A model generated the notes under the pieces. It was not told the origin of the DNA. It ran no database searches and saw only the letters and a list, made by a program, of their open reading frames with translations. The position numbers and the translations under genes are program-made. 64,000 nucleotides of DNA, taken from contig NZ_JACHXJ010000001.1 of assembly GCF_014192015.1 (NCBI RefSeq), positions 868,001 through 932,000 of the forward strand. The letters run 5' to 3'. Shown here piece after piece: positions 36,335-45,240 of this stretch (its first letter is position 1; each line of letters starts with the position of its first letter). The DNA is from Paenibacillus rhizosphaerae. Its GTDB lineage: Bacteria; Bacillota; Bacilli; Paenibacillales; Paenibacillaceae.

Positions 36335-37231
36335 ATGACGATCCCTTTCACTCGAAAGCGGTTCCGTTTCAGAAGGCGATCCAAGCTGTTCAGGCTGAGC
36401 CGGTTTGAGGTGCTGATTACCTTGCTGCTGGTGCTGCTGAGTGCGTTCATGCTGCTGCCGCTCGTTTACATTTTCAATCATGCATTCAAGCCGTACGATG
36501 AATTGTTCATCTATCCGCCGACCATATGGGCACGCCAACCGTCGCTGCAAAACTTTATCGAGCTGTTCAATATTACATCGGAACAAGTTGTGCCGGTTAC
36601 GCGCTATATCTTCAACAGCTTGGTCGTCGCCGTGCTCAGCGTAGTTGTGGTCACGCTGGTCAGCGCATTATGTGCGTACCCGCTGTCGAAGCATAAGTTT
36701 CCCGGTTCCCAGCTCGTGTTCGCGACGATCATGCTCACTATGCTGTTCGCGCCGGAGACAGTAACGATTCCGCGGTATCTCGTCGTCAGCCATTTAGGCA
36801 TTATGAATACGTATTGGGGTCACGTCCTGCCCATGGTTGCCGTACCGGTCGCCGTCTTTCTCATGAAGCAGTTCGTTGACCAAATTCCGGACGATCTGCT
36901 CGAGTCGGCACGGATGGACGGGGCCCGCGAGTTTACGGTGTTTCTGCGTATTGTCGTGCCCGTCATCATGCCTGCTGTCGCCACCATCGGCATTATTTCG
37001 TTCCAGACCGCCTGGGGCAACGTCGAATCGTCCACGTTATTTATGCAGAACGAAGAGATGAAGACATTCCCTTATTTTGTATCGACGCTGACGGCGAATA
37101 TGGCCAACAGCGTGGCAAGACAGGGGGCGGTCGCGGCGGCGGCGCTGTTCATGTTTATACCGAACCTGATTATTTTCCTTGTTTTCCAAAGCAAGGTGAT
37201 CGCAACGATGGCCCATTCCGGCATTAAATGA
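36335..37231 (+). CDS. Carbohydrate ABC transporter permease, MalG type (pair 1)
   Basis: A 298-residue permease with six helices. The EAA motif is ESARMDGAREFTVFLRIVVP near residue 190. The N-terminal 25 residues are strongly basic (RKRFRFRRRSK), anchoring the cytoplasmic end. It is tightly spaced after the MalF-type gene and 18 bases before the NHL/Yip1 gene. Confidence 0.95.
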   Translation: MTIPFTRKRFRFRRRSKLFRLSRFEVLITLLLVLLSAFMLLPLVYIFNHAFKPYDELFIYPPTIWARQPSLQNFIELFNITSEQVVPVTRYIFNSLVVAVLSVVVVTLVSALCAYPLSKHKFPGSQLVFATIMLTMLFAPETVTIPRYLVVSHLGIMNTYWGHVLPMVAVPVAVFLMKQFVDQIPDDLLESARMDGAREFTVFLRIVVPVIMPAVATIGIISFQTAWGNVESSTLFMQNEEMKTFPYFVSTLTANMANSVARQGAVAAAALFMFIPNLIIFLVFQSKVIATMAHSGIK

Positions 37232-37249
37232 ATCACGGGAGGAGAACTT

Positions 37250-39397
37250 ATGAAGCCGGCAAAGTTGAAAATAATCCGTCTCCTGTGGGGCTTGTTGGCT
37301 GTGTGCCTCGTATGGGTCGGTTATCCGGCGGTTGCATCCGCCGATTATCCTTATGCAACGAATTATAGAAGCGAAACGGATCCGCTGGTATGGACGCAGG
37401 CCGCATTCGCGCCGGAGCAGGTGCTGGGCCGGGATATTTTCATCCCTGATCCGGAGGATCCGCAGAAGCAGGTGCTCTCGCCGCTTGCGCAGCCCAGCGA
37501 CCTGTTCGTCGATTCGCAGGATGTTATCTACGTCGCCGATACAGGCAACAATCGGATCGTCGTCTTCCAGCGGGACGGAACGTTTGATCGGGTGCTCCCG
37601 GCGCTTCCGGAAAAGCCGCTGTCAAGCCCGAAGGGACTGTACGTTGACGGGAAGGGCCATATTTATGTGGCCGATACCGGCAATGCACGGATCGTGATGC
37701 TTGATTCAGACGGAAAGCTGCTGAAGGAATATACGCTTCCGAAATCGCGTTTCATTCCCGAAGGATACCGCTTTGAACCGATCAAGGTCGCGGTGGATAA
37801 GCGGGGATACGTATACATCGTCTCGCTGGGTAGCTATAACGGGCTCCTTCAGCTTGATCCTGACGGCGGTTTCGTCCGATTCTTTGCTGCGAACAAGGCG
37901 CCGTTCACGCTGCTGGACTCCATTAAGCGGAAAATTTATACGAGAGCGATGTACGAGAAGCAAATCAGCAAGCTGCCTCCTGCGATCAACAATGTAAATA
38001 TCGACGAACGCGGTTTTGTGTACACCGTTTCGTTTGGTGAACAGCTGAAGAGCTCGCAAGTGAAGAAGCTGAATTACGCTGGTAAGGATTTTCTCGCTTC
38101 CGATAACTCGACGGGAACGAGCAACGATACATTCGGCGAAATCCGGTTTGCTGCTGCAACCCAGATCCCGAACTTAACCGATATCGCCGTTGACCGGCTC
38201 GGGAATTTCTCCGTCATCGACAGCGATTCGAAAGTGATCAGCCAATATGACACGTTCGGCAACCTGCTGTTTTTCTGGTCAGGCGACGCAAGTCCGAACA
38301 CCACGCAGCTCGGCATCGTGAAGAGCCCGGCGGCCATCGACATCAATTCCCAGAACGAGATTTACATTCTGGACAACAATGCAAACCTGATTCAGAAGTT
38401 CCGCCAAACGGAATTCGGCGCACTCGTCTATAAAGCAAACAATTTGACCATCGACGGAAGATATAAGGAAGCGGAGCCCGTCTGGCGTGAAGTGCTGCAT
38501 CTGAACGCGTATTATACGCCGGCCGTTATCGGCCTCGCCCAAGCAGCGTATTCCCGCGGGGATTATCCGGAAGCGAAGAAGCTGTACCTTCAGGCAGGCA
38601 TACAAAAAGGGTACTCCAATGCGTTTTGGCAAATCCGTCTCGAATGGCTGCAGGATCGGTTCGGCCTCTTAATGAACATCCTGATTGGCGTCATTGTCCT
38701 GTACATTCTGTACAGGATCGCTGCGAAACGCTATCCCGCGCTGAGCCGGTTAAGGCTGTCGCGTATCCGGCTGACCTCGCGGTTTATAGGGCAATTAAGG
38801 CACACCTTCTATGTTCTGCGGCATCCGGTTGACGGCTTCTATGCGCTCCGGTATGAACATAAAGGCAGTTACCTGAGCGCATGCGTCGTTCTCGTGCTTG
38901 CCTATATCTCCTATGCCGTCATCCGATCGTATACGAGTTTTTCCTTTAACGCCGAGGCGATCAAAGCGCTGAGCGCAACGACCGTATTTCTGCAGTTTTT
39001 CCTGGTATGGGTCGGATGGGTGATATCGAACTACCTGGTGAGCAGCATTATGCGCGGCGAAGGCCGGTTTAAGGACGTATTTATCGGCAGCTCCTATGCG
39101 CTTACGCCGTTCATCGTCGTAGGTTTGCCATTAACGCTTATATCAAACGGCATGTCGTTGAGCGAAGAGTCCATCTATCAATTTCTTCATCAAGGGATGT
39201 ACGTATGGGTGTTTCTGCTGCTCATCTGGAAGGTGATGTCGATTCAAAATTATACCGTTGGCGAGACGGCCGTTAATTTACTGTATACCGTCGGTACGAT
39301 GGTTATTATCGGAGTGCTGTGCTTCATCCTGTTCGGTCTGTCGACCGAGCTGCGCAGCTTCATCTACTCGATCGTTCAGGAGGTGTCGGTGCGTTGA
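37250..39397 (+). CDS. NHL beta-propeller / TPR / Yip1 membrane protein
   Basis: A 715-residue protein. A signal peptide (about 1-31) precedes NHL repeats (about 75-390) with the typical IYVADTGNNRIVVF and IYVADTGNARIVML strands. A TPR-like pair follows (about 400-455), then a transmembrane helix (about 472-492, LLMNILIGVIVLYILYRIA). After a basic cytoplasmic segment comes a Yip1-type domain with about five helices (530-715). The propeller should face outward. It sits between permease pair 1 and the DUF5696 gene and overlaps the latter by four bases, so it is probably a structural or sensory part of the importer. No enzymatic motif is visible. Confidence 0.8.
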   Translation: MKPAKLKIIRLLWGLLAVCLVWVGYPAVASADYPYATNYRSETDPLVWTQAAFAPEQVLGRDIFIPDPEDPQKQVLSPLAQPSDLFVDSQDVIYVADTGNNRIVVFQRDGTFDRVLPALPEKPLSSPKGLYVDGKGHIYVADTGNARIVMLDSDGKLLKEYTLPKSRFIPEGYRFEPIKVAVDKRGYVYIVSLGSYNGLLQLDPDGGFVRFFAANKAPFTLLDSIKRKIYTRAMYEKQISKLPPAINNVNIDERGFVYTVSFGEQLKSSQVKKLNYAGKDFLASDNSTGTSNDTFGEIRFAAATQIPNLTDIAVDRLGNFSVIDSDSKVISQYDTFGNLLFFWSGDASPNTTQLGIVKSPAAIDINSQNEIYILDNNANLIQKFRQTEFGALVYKANNLTIDGRYKEAEPVWREVLHLNAYYTPAVIGLAQAAYSRGDYPEAKKLYLQAGIQKGYSNAFWQIRLEWLQDRFGLLMNILIGVIVLYILYRIAAKRYPALSRLRLSRIRLTSRFIGQLRHTFYVLRHPVDGFYALRYEHKGSYLSACVVLVLAYISYAVIRSYTSFSFNAEAIKALSATTVFLQFFLVWVGWVISNYLVSSIMRGEGRFKDVFIGSSYALTPFIVVGLPLTLISNGMSLSEESIYQFLHQGMYVWVFLLLIWKVMSIQNYTVGETAVNLLYTVGTMVIIGVLCFILFGLSTELRSFIYSIVQEVSVR

Positions 39398-41676
39398 CCA
39401 GGGCAAGAAAGCGAGACTTCAACTTCAAGCTGACGAAGCTGCTTCCCGGAACCGTTTGCATCCTGGTTGCAGCGGCGGCCGGCATCTACATATGGACGCA
39501 TTCCGTCAGCGGAACATCAAATGTCACCGAGCAAGCGCAGGCGGCAGAGGCCGCCATTCCTGCAGATTTGAAACCGGCTGTCAGTACAAGCGGCGATTTA
39601 CCGAATGATGCCGACTTTGAGCAGGTAGCAGAAACAGGCAAGCTGGTTCTGTATGCGGATAAGCACACCGGACATTTCAAGGTCCGTGACAAAAGGGACG
39701 GCCATGAACTGAGGTCGTACCCGAATCCGGAAGATTGGCCATATGAAACCATCAGCGGCAATTGGCGCAGCAATCTGCTCTCCCCGATTATGATGGAGAC
39801 GATCGACACGGCTAAACAGACCGAGGTTCTGGTAAGCAGCTTGCTGTCGCAAAAAGGCGGCATCATGAGCTGGAAACCGGTCGAGCACGGATTCGCGGTC
39901 ACTTTCGCGCTTCCTTCGCTTCAATTAATAATTCCGGTCGAGGTCACGATTAAGGACGATTACGTGGAAACAAAGGTTATTGATTCGGGCATTGCCGAAG
40001 GAAAGAACCAGCTGCTCAGCTTAAAAGCCTATCCGTTTCTGGGCGCTGCACAGCCCCGCGGGCAAGAGGGGTACATTCTGCTGCCGGACGGTTCGGGCGC
40101 GATCTATAACCTGAAGGAGAATATCACGAATGACCGCAGCGTGTACCGTGAGCCGATTTACGGCCCCGACAGCGCGTACGCCCCGATATTTACGAACCGG
40201 AAGCCGGTCACGATGCCGATCTACGGCATCAAGTCGGGCGGCAGCGCTTTTCTGGCTGTAGCGGATCAAGGGGCGGAATACGGCGCTATTTATGCGGCCC
40301 AAGCAGGCGTGTACAGCAAATATGCCTGGGCTACGATTGAGCAGGAATATCGCATGCAGTACTTCCAGCCGACCTCGGTCGATCAAAAGACGGGTTTTAA
40401 TACGTACAGCAAAGTCAGATTCGGGGAGGACCGCGCGGTCCGTTATTACGTTCTTCCCAAAACGGAGAGTGATTACTCCGGTATGGCCGCAAGGTACCGT
40501 CAATATTTAACCGAAGAGCAGAACATGAAGCGGCTTCAGACAGCCGGCTCACCGCTTCCTTTATTTCTCGATATCGTGGGCGGCGATTCGCAGAAGGGCT
40601 TCCTTCAGAACAAGTTTATTACCGGAACGACGACGGTTGAGGCGCAGTCGATCCTGGATCGCCTTCATTCGCAGGGCATCCCGTTCATTGTGGCCACCTA
40701 TCAAGGATGGCAGACCGGAGGGGTCAGCCGGTTCGGGTTCGGGACGCAGGTTGATAAGCATCTGGGCGGCAACACAGGTATGAAAAGCCTGGCTGAGTAC
40801 GCGAAGTCAAAAGGAGATACGCTTTTGCTCGAGACGAATTACACCTTGAATACGGACGGCGGCGATTTTAACCCGAAAAGGGAAGCGATGCAGGATCAGG
40901 CAGGAGGAATACTCAAGTTTAACCGCCGCGAGGCGAACGATCAGATTGCTTTGGTCAGTCCGGCGGTGTCGCTGGACAGGATCAAGAGCCGGATCGATTC
41001 GTTTAAGGCGCTGGGAGTCGATGGACTGGCGCTTGCCGGCACGGGCTCGAGCCTGGACAGCAACTATAACCGGAAATACGCGGCAAACCGCAGCGAGGCT
41101 GCGAAACTGCAGCAGGAATTTATCGATACGGTCAAGTCGGAGTTTTCCACCGTGAGCACGATCGGCGGCAACGCTTATGCTCTTCAGAAAACGAATGCCG
41201 TCCGGTCCATTTCAGGGGACTACTCTTACGATTTGTTTTTGGATGAACCCGTGCCGTTTGCGCAAATGGTACTGCATGGCTTGGTCCCATATACGATGAA
41301 CTGGGGGAATGCAAGAGACGAGTATCAAAAAGACTTCCTGCGCAGCATCGAATACGGGGCTGCTCCGGCCTTTGGCGTGATGCAGGCAAAGACAGAGGAG
41401 ATGAAGCGTGCATACTCGGTTTGGCAGTACAGTCTGAACTTTGACGAGTGGGAGCCATCTATCCTGCAGGAGTATAAGCGATATAGCGAAGCGCTCGGGG
41501 ATGTTCAGGACCAGTTCATCATGAGTAACCGGACGGTCGCTCCCAATGTGAAGGAGACCGTATATGCGAATGGGAAGAAAATTATCGTGAACTACAACAA
41601 TACGCAAGTCACGGTGGCAGGACGGCAGATTCCAGCAAATGATTTTATCGTCGTGAAAGGAGGAGAGGGGTCATGA
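39394..41676 (+). CDS. DUF5696-type membrane-anchored extracellular protein
   Basis: A 760-residue protein. I chose TTG 39394 because AGGAGGTG lies ten bases upstream; the start overlaps the previous stop (TTGA). One N-terminal helix (about 16-36, LLPGTVCILVAAAAGIYIWTH) anchors it. The remainder is extracellular: a beta-sandwich (about 90-370) and a barrel-like region (about 380-660; PLFLDIVGGDSQKG, GIPFIVATYQGWQTGG, LLLETNYTLNTDGGDF, GVDGLALAGTGSSLDSN), with an overall resemblance to large glycosidases. A short beta tail follows. I recognise it as the DUF5696 group, which has no known activity. It overlaps the next permease by ATGA. Confidence 0.72.
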   Translation: MTRARKRDFNFKLTKLLPGTVCILVAAAAGIYIWTHSVSGTSNVTEQAQAAEAAIPADLKPAVSTSGDLPNDADFEQVAETGKLVLYADKHTGHFKVRDKRDGHELRSYPNPEDWPYETISGNWRSNLLSPIMMETIDTAKQTEVLVSSLLSQKGGIMSWKPVEHGFAVTFALPSLQLIIPVEVTIKDDYVETKVIDSGIAEGKNQLLSLKAYPFLGAAQPRGQEGYILLPDGSGAIYNLKENITNDRSVYREPIYGPDSAYAPIFTNRKPVTMPIYGIKSGGSAFLAVADQGAEYGAIYAAQAGVYSKYAWATIEQEYRMQYFQPTSVDQKTGFNTYSKVRFGEDRAVRYYVLPKTESDYSGMAARYRQYLTEEQNMKRLQTAGSPLPLFLDIVGGDSQKGFLQNKFITGTTTVEAQSILDRLHSQGIPFIVATYQGWQTGGVSRFGFGTQVDKHLGGNTGMKSLAEYAKSKGDTLLLETNYTLNTDGGDFNPKREAMQDQAGGILKFNRREANDQIALVSPAVSLDRIKSRIDSFKALGVDGLALAGTGSSLDSNYNRKYAANRSEAAKLQQEFIDTVKSEFSTVSTIGGNAYALQKTNAVRSISGDYSYDLFLDEPVPFAQMVLHGLVPYTMNWGNARDEYQKDFLRSIEYGAAPAFGVMQAKTEEMKRAYSVWQYSLNFDEWEPSILQEYKRYSEALGDVQDQFIMSNRTVAPNVKETVYANGKKIIVNYNNTQVTVAGRQIPANDFIVVKGGEGS

Positions 41677-42539
41677 GCGGCTGGATTCGGATAAAGAACG
41701 TTTTCACCCAGCGGTATGAGGGGATATTGCTCATCTTGCCCTGGATCGTCGGGTTCCTGTTATTCGTTTCGTTCCCCCTCTTTTATTCGCTGTATATGAG
41801 CTTTCACAGCGTACGCATTACCGGGAACGGTATTCTTACCGAATTCGTCGGATGGAAGTATTATTCGAATATTTTGTTCCAGGACGGCGGCGTCTTTTAC
41901 GATCAGCTGCTTCCGTTTCTGCGGCAGGTGCTGTTTATGATTCCAATCATCGTCATCTTCTCGTTTATGATTGCGATCATGCTGAACCAAAAGTTTTTCG
42001 GGAGGGGCTTGTTCCGGGCGGTCTTCTTTCTTCCGGTCATTTTTTCATCGGGCAACGTCATCCAGCGTTTCCTAAGCCAGGGCCGAGGGGAGCTCGGGTT
42101 CCTCGAGAAATATTCCATCTCGACGGCGCTCACGCAATACTTGCCTGCTTCCTGGTCAATGCCAATCGTCACCGTCCTGAATTCCTTCATCCTGATTCTA
42201 TGGTATTCCGGCGTTCAAATTTTACTGTTTCTTGCGGGACGGCAGACGATCTCGTCATCGGTGTACGAGGCCGCTCGTATTGACGGAGCCAATCCATGGG
42301 AAGTGTTCTGGAAGATCACACTGCCGGCGATGATGCCCTTTGTGCTCTTGAATACGGTTTACACGGTCGTAGACTTGTTTACGTTCCCCGGGAATCCGAT
42401 CATCGCGAGCGTCAATCCGACGCAGTACGGCCCTACGAGCGCGCTGATTTGGGTATATTTCATCATCATCCTGCTGTTCCTGGGGCTTGTATTCCTGGTG
42501 CTGGGAAGAGCGGCTCGGGGCACGACATTTACGAGGTAG
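41673..42539 (+). CDS. Sugar ABC transporter permease, MalF type (pair 2)
   Basis: A 288-residue permease with six helices. The EAA loop is EAARIDGANPWEVFWKITLP near residue 200. The start shares ATGA with the DUF5696 stop. It is short of the N-terminal extension found in the pair-1 MalF protein. No binding protein is encoded beside this pair. Confidence 0.95.
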   Translation: MSGWIRIKNVFTQRYEGILLILPWIVGFLLFVSFPLFYSLYMSFHSVRITGNGILTEFVGWKYYSNILFQDGGVFYDQLLPFLRQVLFMIPIIVIFSFMIAIMLNQKFFGRGLFRAVFFLPVIFSSGNVIQRFLSQGRGELGFLEKYSISTALTQYLPASWSMPIVTVLNSFILILWYSGVQILLFLAGRQTISSSVYEAARIDGANPWEVFWKITLPAMMPFVLLNTVYTVVDLFTFPGNPIIASVNPTQYGPTSALIWVYFIIILLFLGLVFLVLGRAARGTTFTR

Positions 42540-42551
42540 GGGGAGACCACG

Positions 42552-43505
42552 ATGGAGAAAGTGATAAACGTCCTGCGGAAGCAGCATATGCGCTCCGGTT
42601 TATACGGGCTTGGCGAGCGCCTTAGGGTCCTGCTGTTCGGACGTGAAGCCGATAAGGGGCTGATCTTCCGGCTGTTCATTTACATTGTGCTGATCGAAAC
42701 GGCATACCTGTATTTGAATCCTATACTTTATATGATTTCTACCATGGTTAAGGGACTGAGCGATTTACTGGATCCGACTGTAAATTGGATCCCGAAGTCG
42801 ATCTATTGGGGACATCTGAAAGAAGCATGGACGTCGCTGAATTACCCGGTTTCGTTCGGCGTCAGCGCCAGCCTGTCCCTCGCATCTTCGCTCATTCAGC
42901 TTATTTCCTGCGCTATGGCGGGTTATGCGTTCGCGAGACTAAAGTTTCCGTTCAAGAAATTTTGGTTTGCATGCCTGATCTTCACGTTCATTATTCCGCC
43001 GCAGGTCACCGTGCTGCCATTGATTTTGATGTACAGGGAAGTAGGATGGGTTGACACGTATTTCCCGATGATCATCCCCACGCTGTTTGGGCATGGACTG
43101 AAGGGCGCGCTGTATGTCATCATTTACCGTCAGTTTTTCTCTGTCCTCCCAAAGGAGCTGGAAGAAGCGGCGAAAATCGACGGTGCGAGCATATACCGCG
43201 TTTTCTTCAAGGTGATGCTGCCGATCGCGACGCCCGCGATTGTCGTCGTGTTCTTGTTCTCCTTCGTATGGAGCTGGAACGACAGCTATTTTCCGATGAT
43301 GTTCCTGTTCAAAATGCAGGATGTGCCGCTGTCCATTGCGCTGGCGAAAGCGACCGCCGCCACGGGCACCAATGAAGGCAAAATATTCGCGCAGTCGATC
43401 GAAATGGCAAAGTCATTTTTATCCGTGATGCCGCCGCTCGTCTTGTATATGTTCACGCAGCGCTGGTTCGTGGAAGGCGTTGAGCGGACCGGTCTGGTCG
43501 AATAG
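42552..43505 (+). CDS. Carbohydrate ABC transporter permease, MalG type (pair 2)
   Basis: A 317-residue permease with six helices and the EAA loop EEAAKIDGASIYRVFFKVML near residue 210. A basic N-terminal segment of about 38 residues precedes the first helix. It lies 12 bases after the pair-2 MalF gene and 27 before the second GH140-like gene. Confidence 0.95.
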   Translation: MEKVINVLRKQHMRSGLYGLGERLRVLLFGREADKGLIFRLFIYIVLIETAYLYLNPILYMISTMVKGLSDLLDPTVNWIPKSIYWGHLKEAWTSLNYPVSFGVSASLSLASSLIQLISCAMAGYAFARLKFPFKKFWFACLIFTFIIPPQVTVLPLILMYREVGWVDTYFPMIIPTLFGHGLKGALYVIIYRQFFSVLPKELEEAAKIDGASIYRVFFKVMLPIATPAIVVVFLFSFVWSWNDSYFPMMFLFKMQDVPLSIALAKATAATGTNEGKIFAQSIEMAKSFLSVMPPLVLYMFTQRWFVEGVERTGLVE

Positions 43506-43532
43506 CAATGGAATGGAGGAGCTTATAAACTC

Positions 43533-44954
43533 ATGGAGATGCAAGAAGTCGAACGCTGGGGAATGTTTGAAATCGCATTAGAGGGGCCTGCGGAAGGAAA
43601 TCCGTTTCAGGATGTGGAACTGTCGGCGGAATTTCAATACCGGAACGACCGGATTGCCGTTGACGGCTTCTATGACGGGGCGGGGATATACCGAATCCGG
43701 TTCATGCCAGACCGGGAGGGCGCTTGGCGTTTCATCACGAAGAGCAGCGCCAAGGAGCTCGACGGTCGCTCGGGTGACTTTGTATGCACGAAAGCATCAT
43801 TTGAAAATCATGGACCGGTTCGCGTACGCAAAGGCTATTTATTCGAATACGGGGACGGAACGCCTTTCCTGCCATTCGGTACGACATGCTACCACTGGAC
43901 CCATACGGGGGACGAGGAGCATGAGCGGTTAACGATAGAGGAGCTCCGGAAATCCCCGTTCAACAAGGTCCGAATGTGCCTGCTTCCCACGCGGGATATG
44001 CGTCCGGGCGCGGTAGCATATGAGGGAACATGTCCAGAAGACGCGGACACAACCCGGTTTAACCCGGCTTTCTTCGCCCACTTGGAAAAATGCATACATG
44101 AGCTGATGCAGATCGGAGTCGAAGCGGACCTCATTCTGTTCCACCCTTACGATAAGCAGGGGGGATGGGGCTTCAACGGCTTGTCAAATGAGCAGGATTT
44201 CTTTTATTTGCGCTACGTGATCGCGCGACTTGGCGCGTTTCGCAATGTATGGTGGTCGTTATCGAACGAATACGATTTTAACCGGATGAAGACGGTGGAG
44301 GATTGGGACCGGCTGCTCCTATATGTGCAGCGCAGAGATGCTTACCAGCATCTTCGTTCGATTCATAACGGAACCAAGATGTATGAGCATGCCACCGTAT
44401 ACGATTTCACCAAATCGTGGCTCACGCATCAAAGCATTCAGCATTGGGATGCGGGTGCAACGACAGAACTGCTGGCCAAGGCGCACAAACCGGTCGTTAT
44501 CGATGAGATATCCTATGAAGGCAATGTCGCTAAACGCTGGGGAAATATTACGGGTCTCGAACTGATGGACCGGTATTGGGAAGGTATGACGAGAGGCGGT
44601 TTCGTTGCGCACGGCGAGTGCTTCGAGAATAAACCGACCGGTGCCTGGATTTCGCGCGGAGGAAGGCTGTACGGGGAAAGCCCCGAACGCATCCGTTTCC
44701 TGCGGCGGCTGATTGAAGAAGGACCCGAGGATTGGATGGGTGCGCGTGAGGAAGGCTCCTATGCGCTGATTTATTTGGGCAAATATCGCTTCTCTTCCTA
44801 TAAACTGTCGATGCCTTCCGACCGGCAGTACCAGATCGAGCTCATTGATATTTGGAACATGTCGGTATCAAAAGTAACAGGCACATATACGGGACAGAGC
44901 GAGGTGACGCTGCCGGCCCAGCCTTATATGGCCTTGCGCCTCCAGGCAGTATGA
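43533..44954 (+). CDS. DUF5060/DUF4038/DUF5605-type glycoside hydrolase (GH140-like), copy 2
   Basis: A 473-residue paralogue of the 29713 product with the same three-domain order. Catalytic candidates are intact: Glu246 (SLSNEYDF) and Glu325 (VIDEISYEG). The entry motif FLPFGTTCYHW and the pocket motif HNGTKMYE are kept. GGAGGAG precedes the start. Differences around the pocket (HPYDKQGGWGF against HPYDKGHWGF) suggest a related but not identical linkage. A repetitive element follows directly after the stop codon. Confidence 0.78.
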   Translation: MEMQEVERWGMFEIALEGPAEGNPFQDVELSAEFQYRNDRIAVDGFYDGAGIYRIRFMPDREGAWRFITKSSAKELDGRSGDFVCTKASFENHGPVRVRKGYLFEYGDGTPFLPFGTTCYHWTHTGDEEHERLTIEELRKSPFNKVRMCLLPTRDMRPGAVAYEGTCPEDADTTRFNPAFFAHLEKCIHELMQIGVEADLILFHPYDKQGGWGFNGLSNEQDFFYLRYVIARLGAFRNVWWSLSNEYDFNRMKTVEDWDRLLLYVQRRDAYQHLRSIHNGTKMYEHATVYDFTKSWLTHQSIQHWDAGATTELLAKAHKPVVIDEISYEGNVAKRWGNITGLELMDRYWEGMTRGGFVAHGECFENKPTGAWISRGGRLYGESPERIRFLRRLIEEGPEDWMGAREEGSYALIYLGKYRFSSYKLSMPSDRQYQIELIDIWNMSVSKVTGTYTGQSEVTLPAQPYMALRLQAV

Positions 44955-44961
44955 GAGAGGA
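44950..44961 (+). repeat. 12-bp direct repeat flanking the repetitive element (left)
   Basis: TATGAGAGAGGA, which contains the stop codon of copy 2, recurs exactly at 45215-45226 on the other side of the element. It may be a target-site duplication. Confidence 0.65.
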
Positions 44962-45214
44962 TGTTCAAAAAGTTGTCTTCCGATGACGAAGTAGTTCAAG
45001 GAGCGGAATCGACGTAGAATCTTGAATTCAGCCGGGCCAAAGCGGGTGCTTCCGAAGGATGTTTCTTACAGAAACATTTCAGTACGTAGATCTGTCTACG
45101 CTCCGCTACTTAGTCCCTAGCTTTCAGCTCAAGCGTTTTGAAAAAACGCACTTCGGAAGCATACGCTTCGGTCCTAGAAACCCGACTTTTTGAACTTACA
45201 TTTTGAACTTACAT
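44962..45214. mobile_element. MITE-like non-coding repetitive element
   Basis: About 250 bases without an ORF. Terminal inverted repeats are GTTCAAAAAGT (44963-44973) and ACTTTTTGAAC (45185-45195). Inside are nested inverted repeats: TGCTTCCGAAG with CTTCGGAAGCA, ATGTTTCT with AGAAACAT, CGTAGA with TCTACG and GCGTTTT with AAAACGC. The right end carries a 13-bp tandem copy (TTTGAACTTACAT twice). The element is flanked by 12-bp direct repeats. Removing it and one repeat would leave the stop of copy 2 directly followed by the RBS of copy 3. Confidence 0.75.
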
Positions 45215-45226
45215 TATGAGAGAGGA
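45215..45226 (+). repeat. 12-bp direct repeat flanking the repetitive element (right)
   Basis: An exact second copy of TATGAGAGAGGA. It merges into AGGAGAGG, the ribosome binding site of the 45241 gene. Confidence 0.65.
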
Positions 45227-45240
45227 GAGGAAAACGATTG

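Noticed and set aside
44955-45240. Possible small gene or ncRNA in the spacer between the two GH140-like genes.
   Set aside because: No ORF with a start signal. Inverted termini and flanking repeats fit a repetitive element better, although a structured RNA cannot be excluded.
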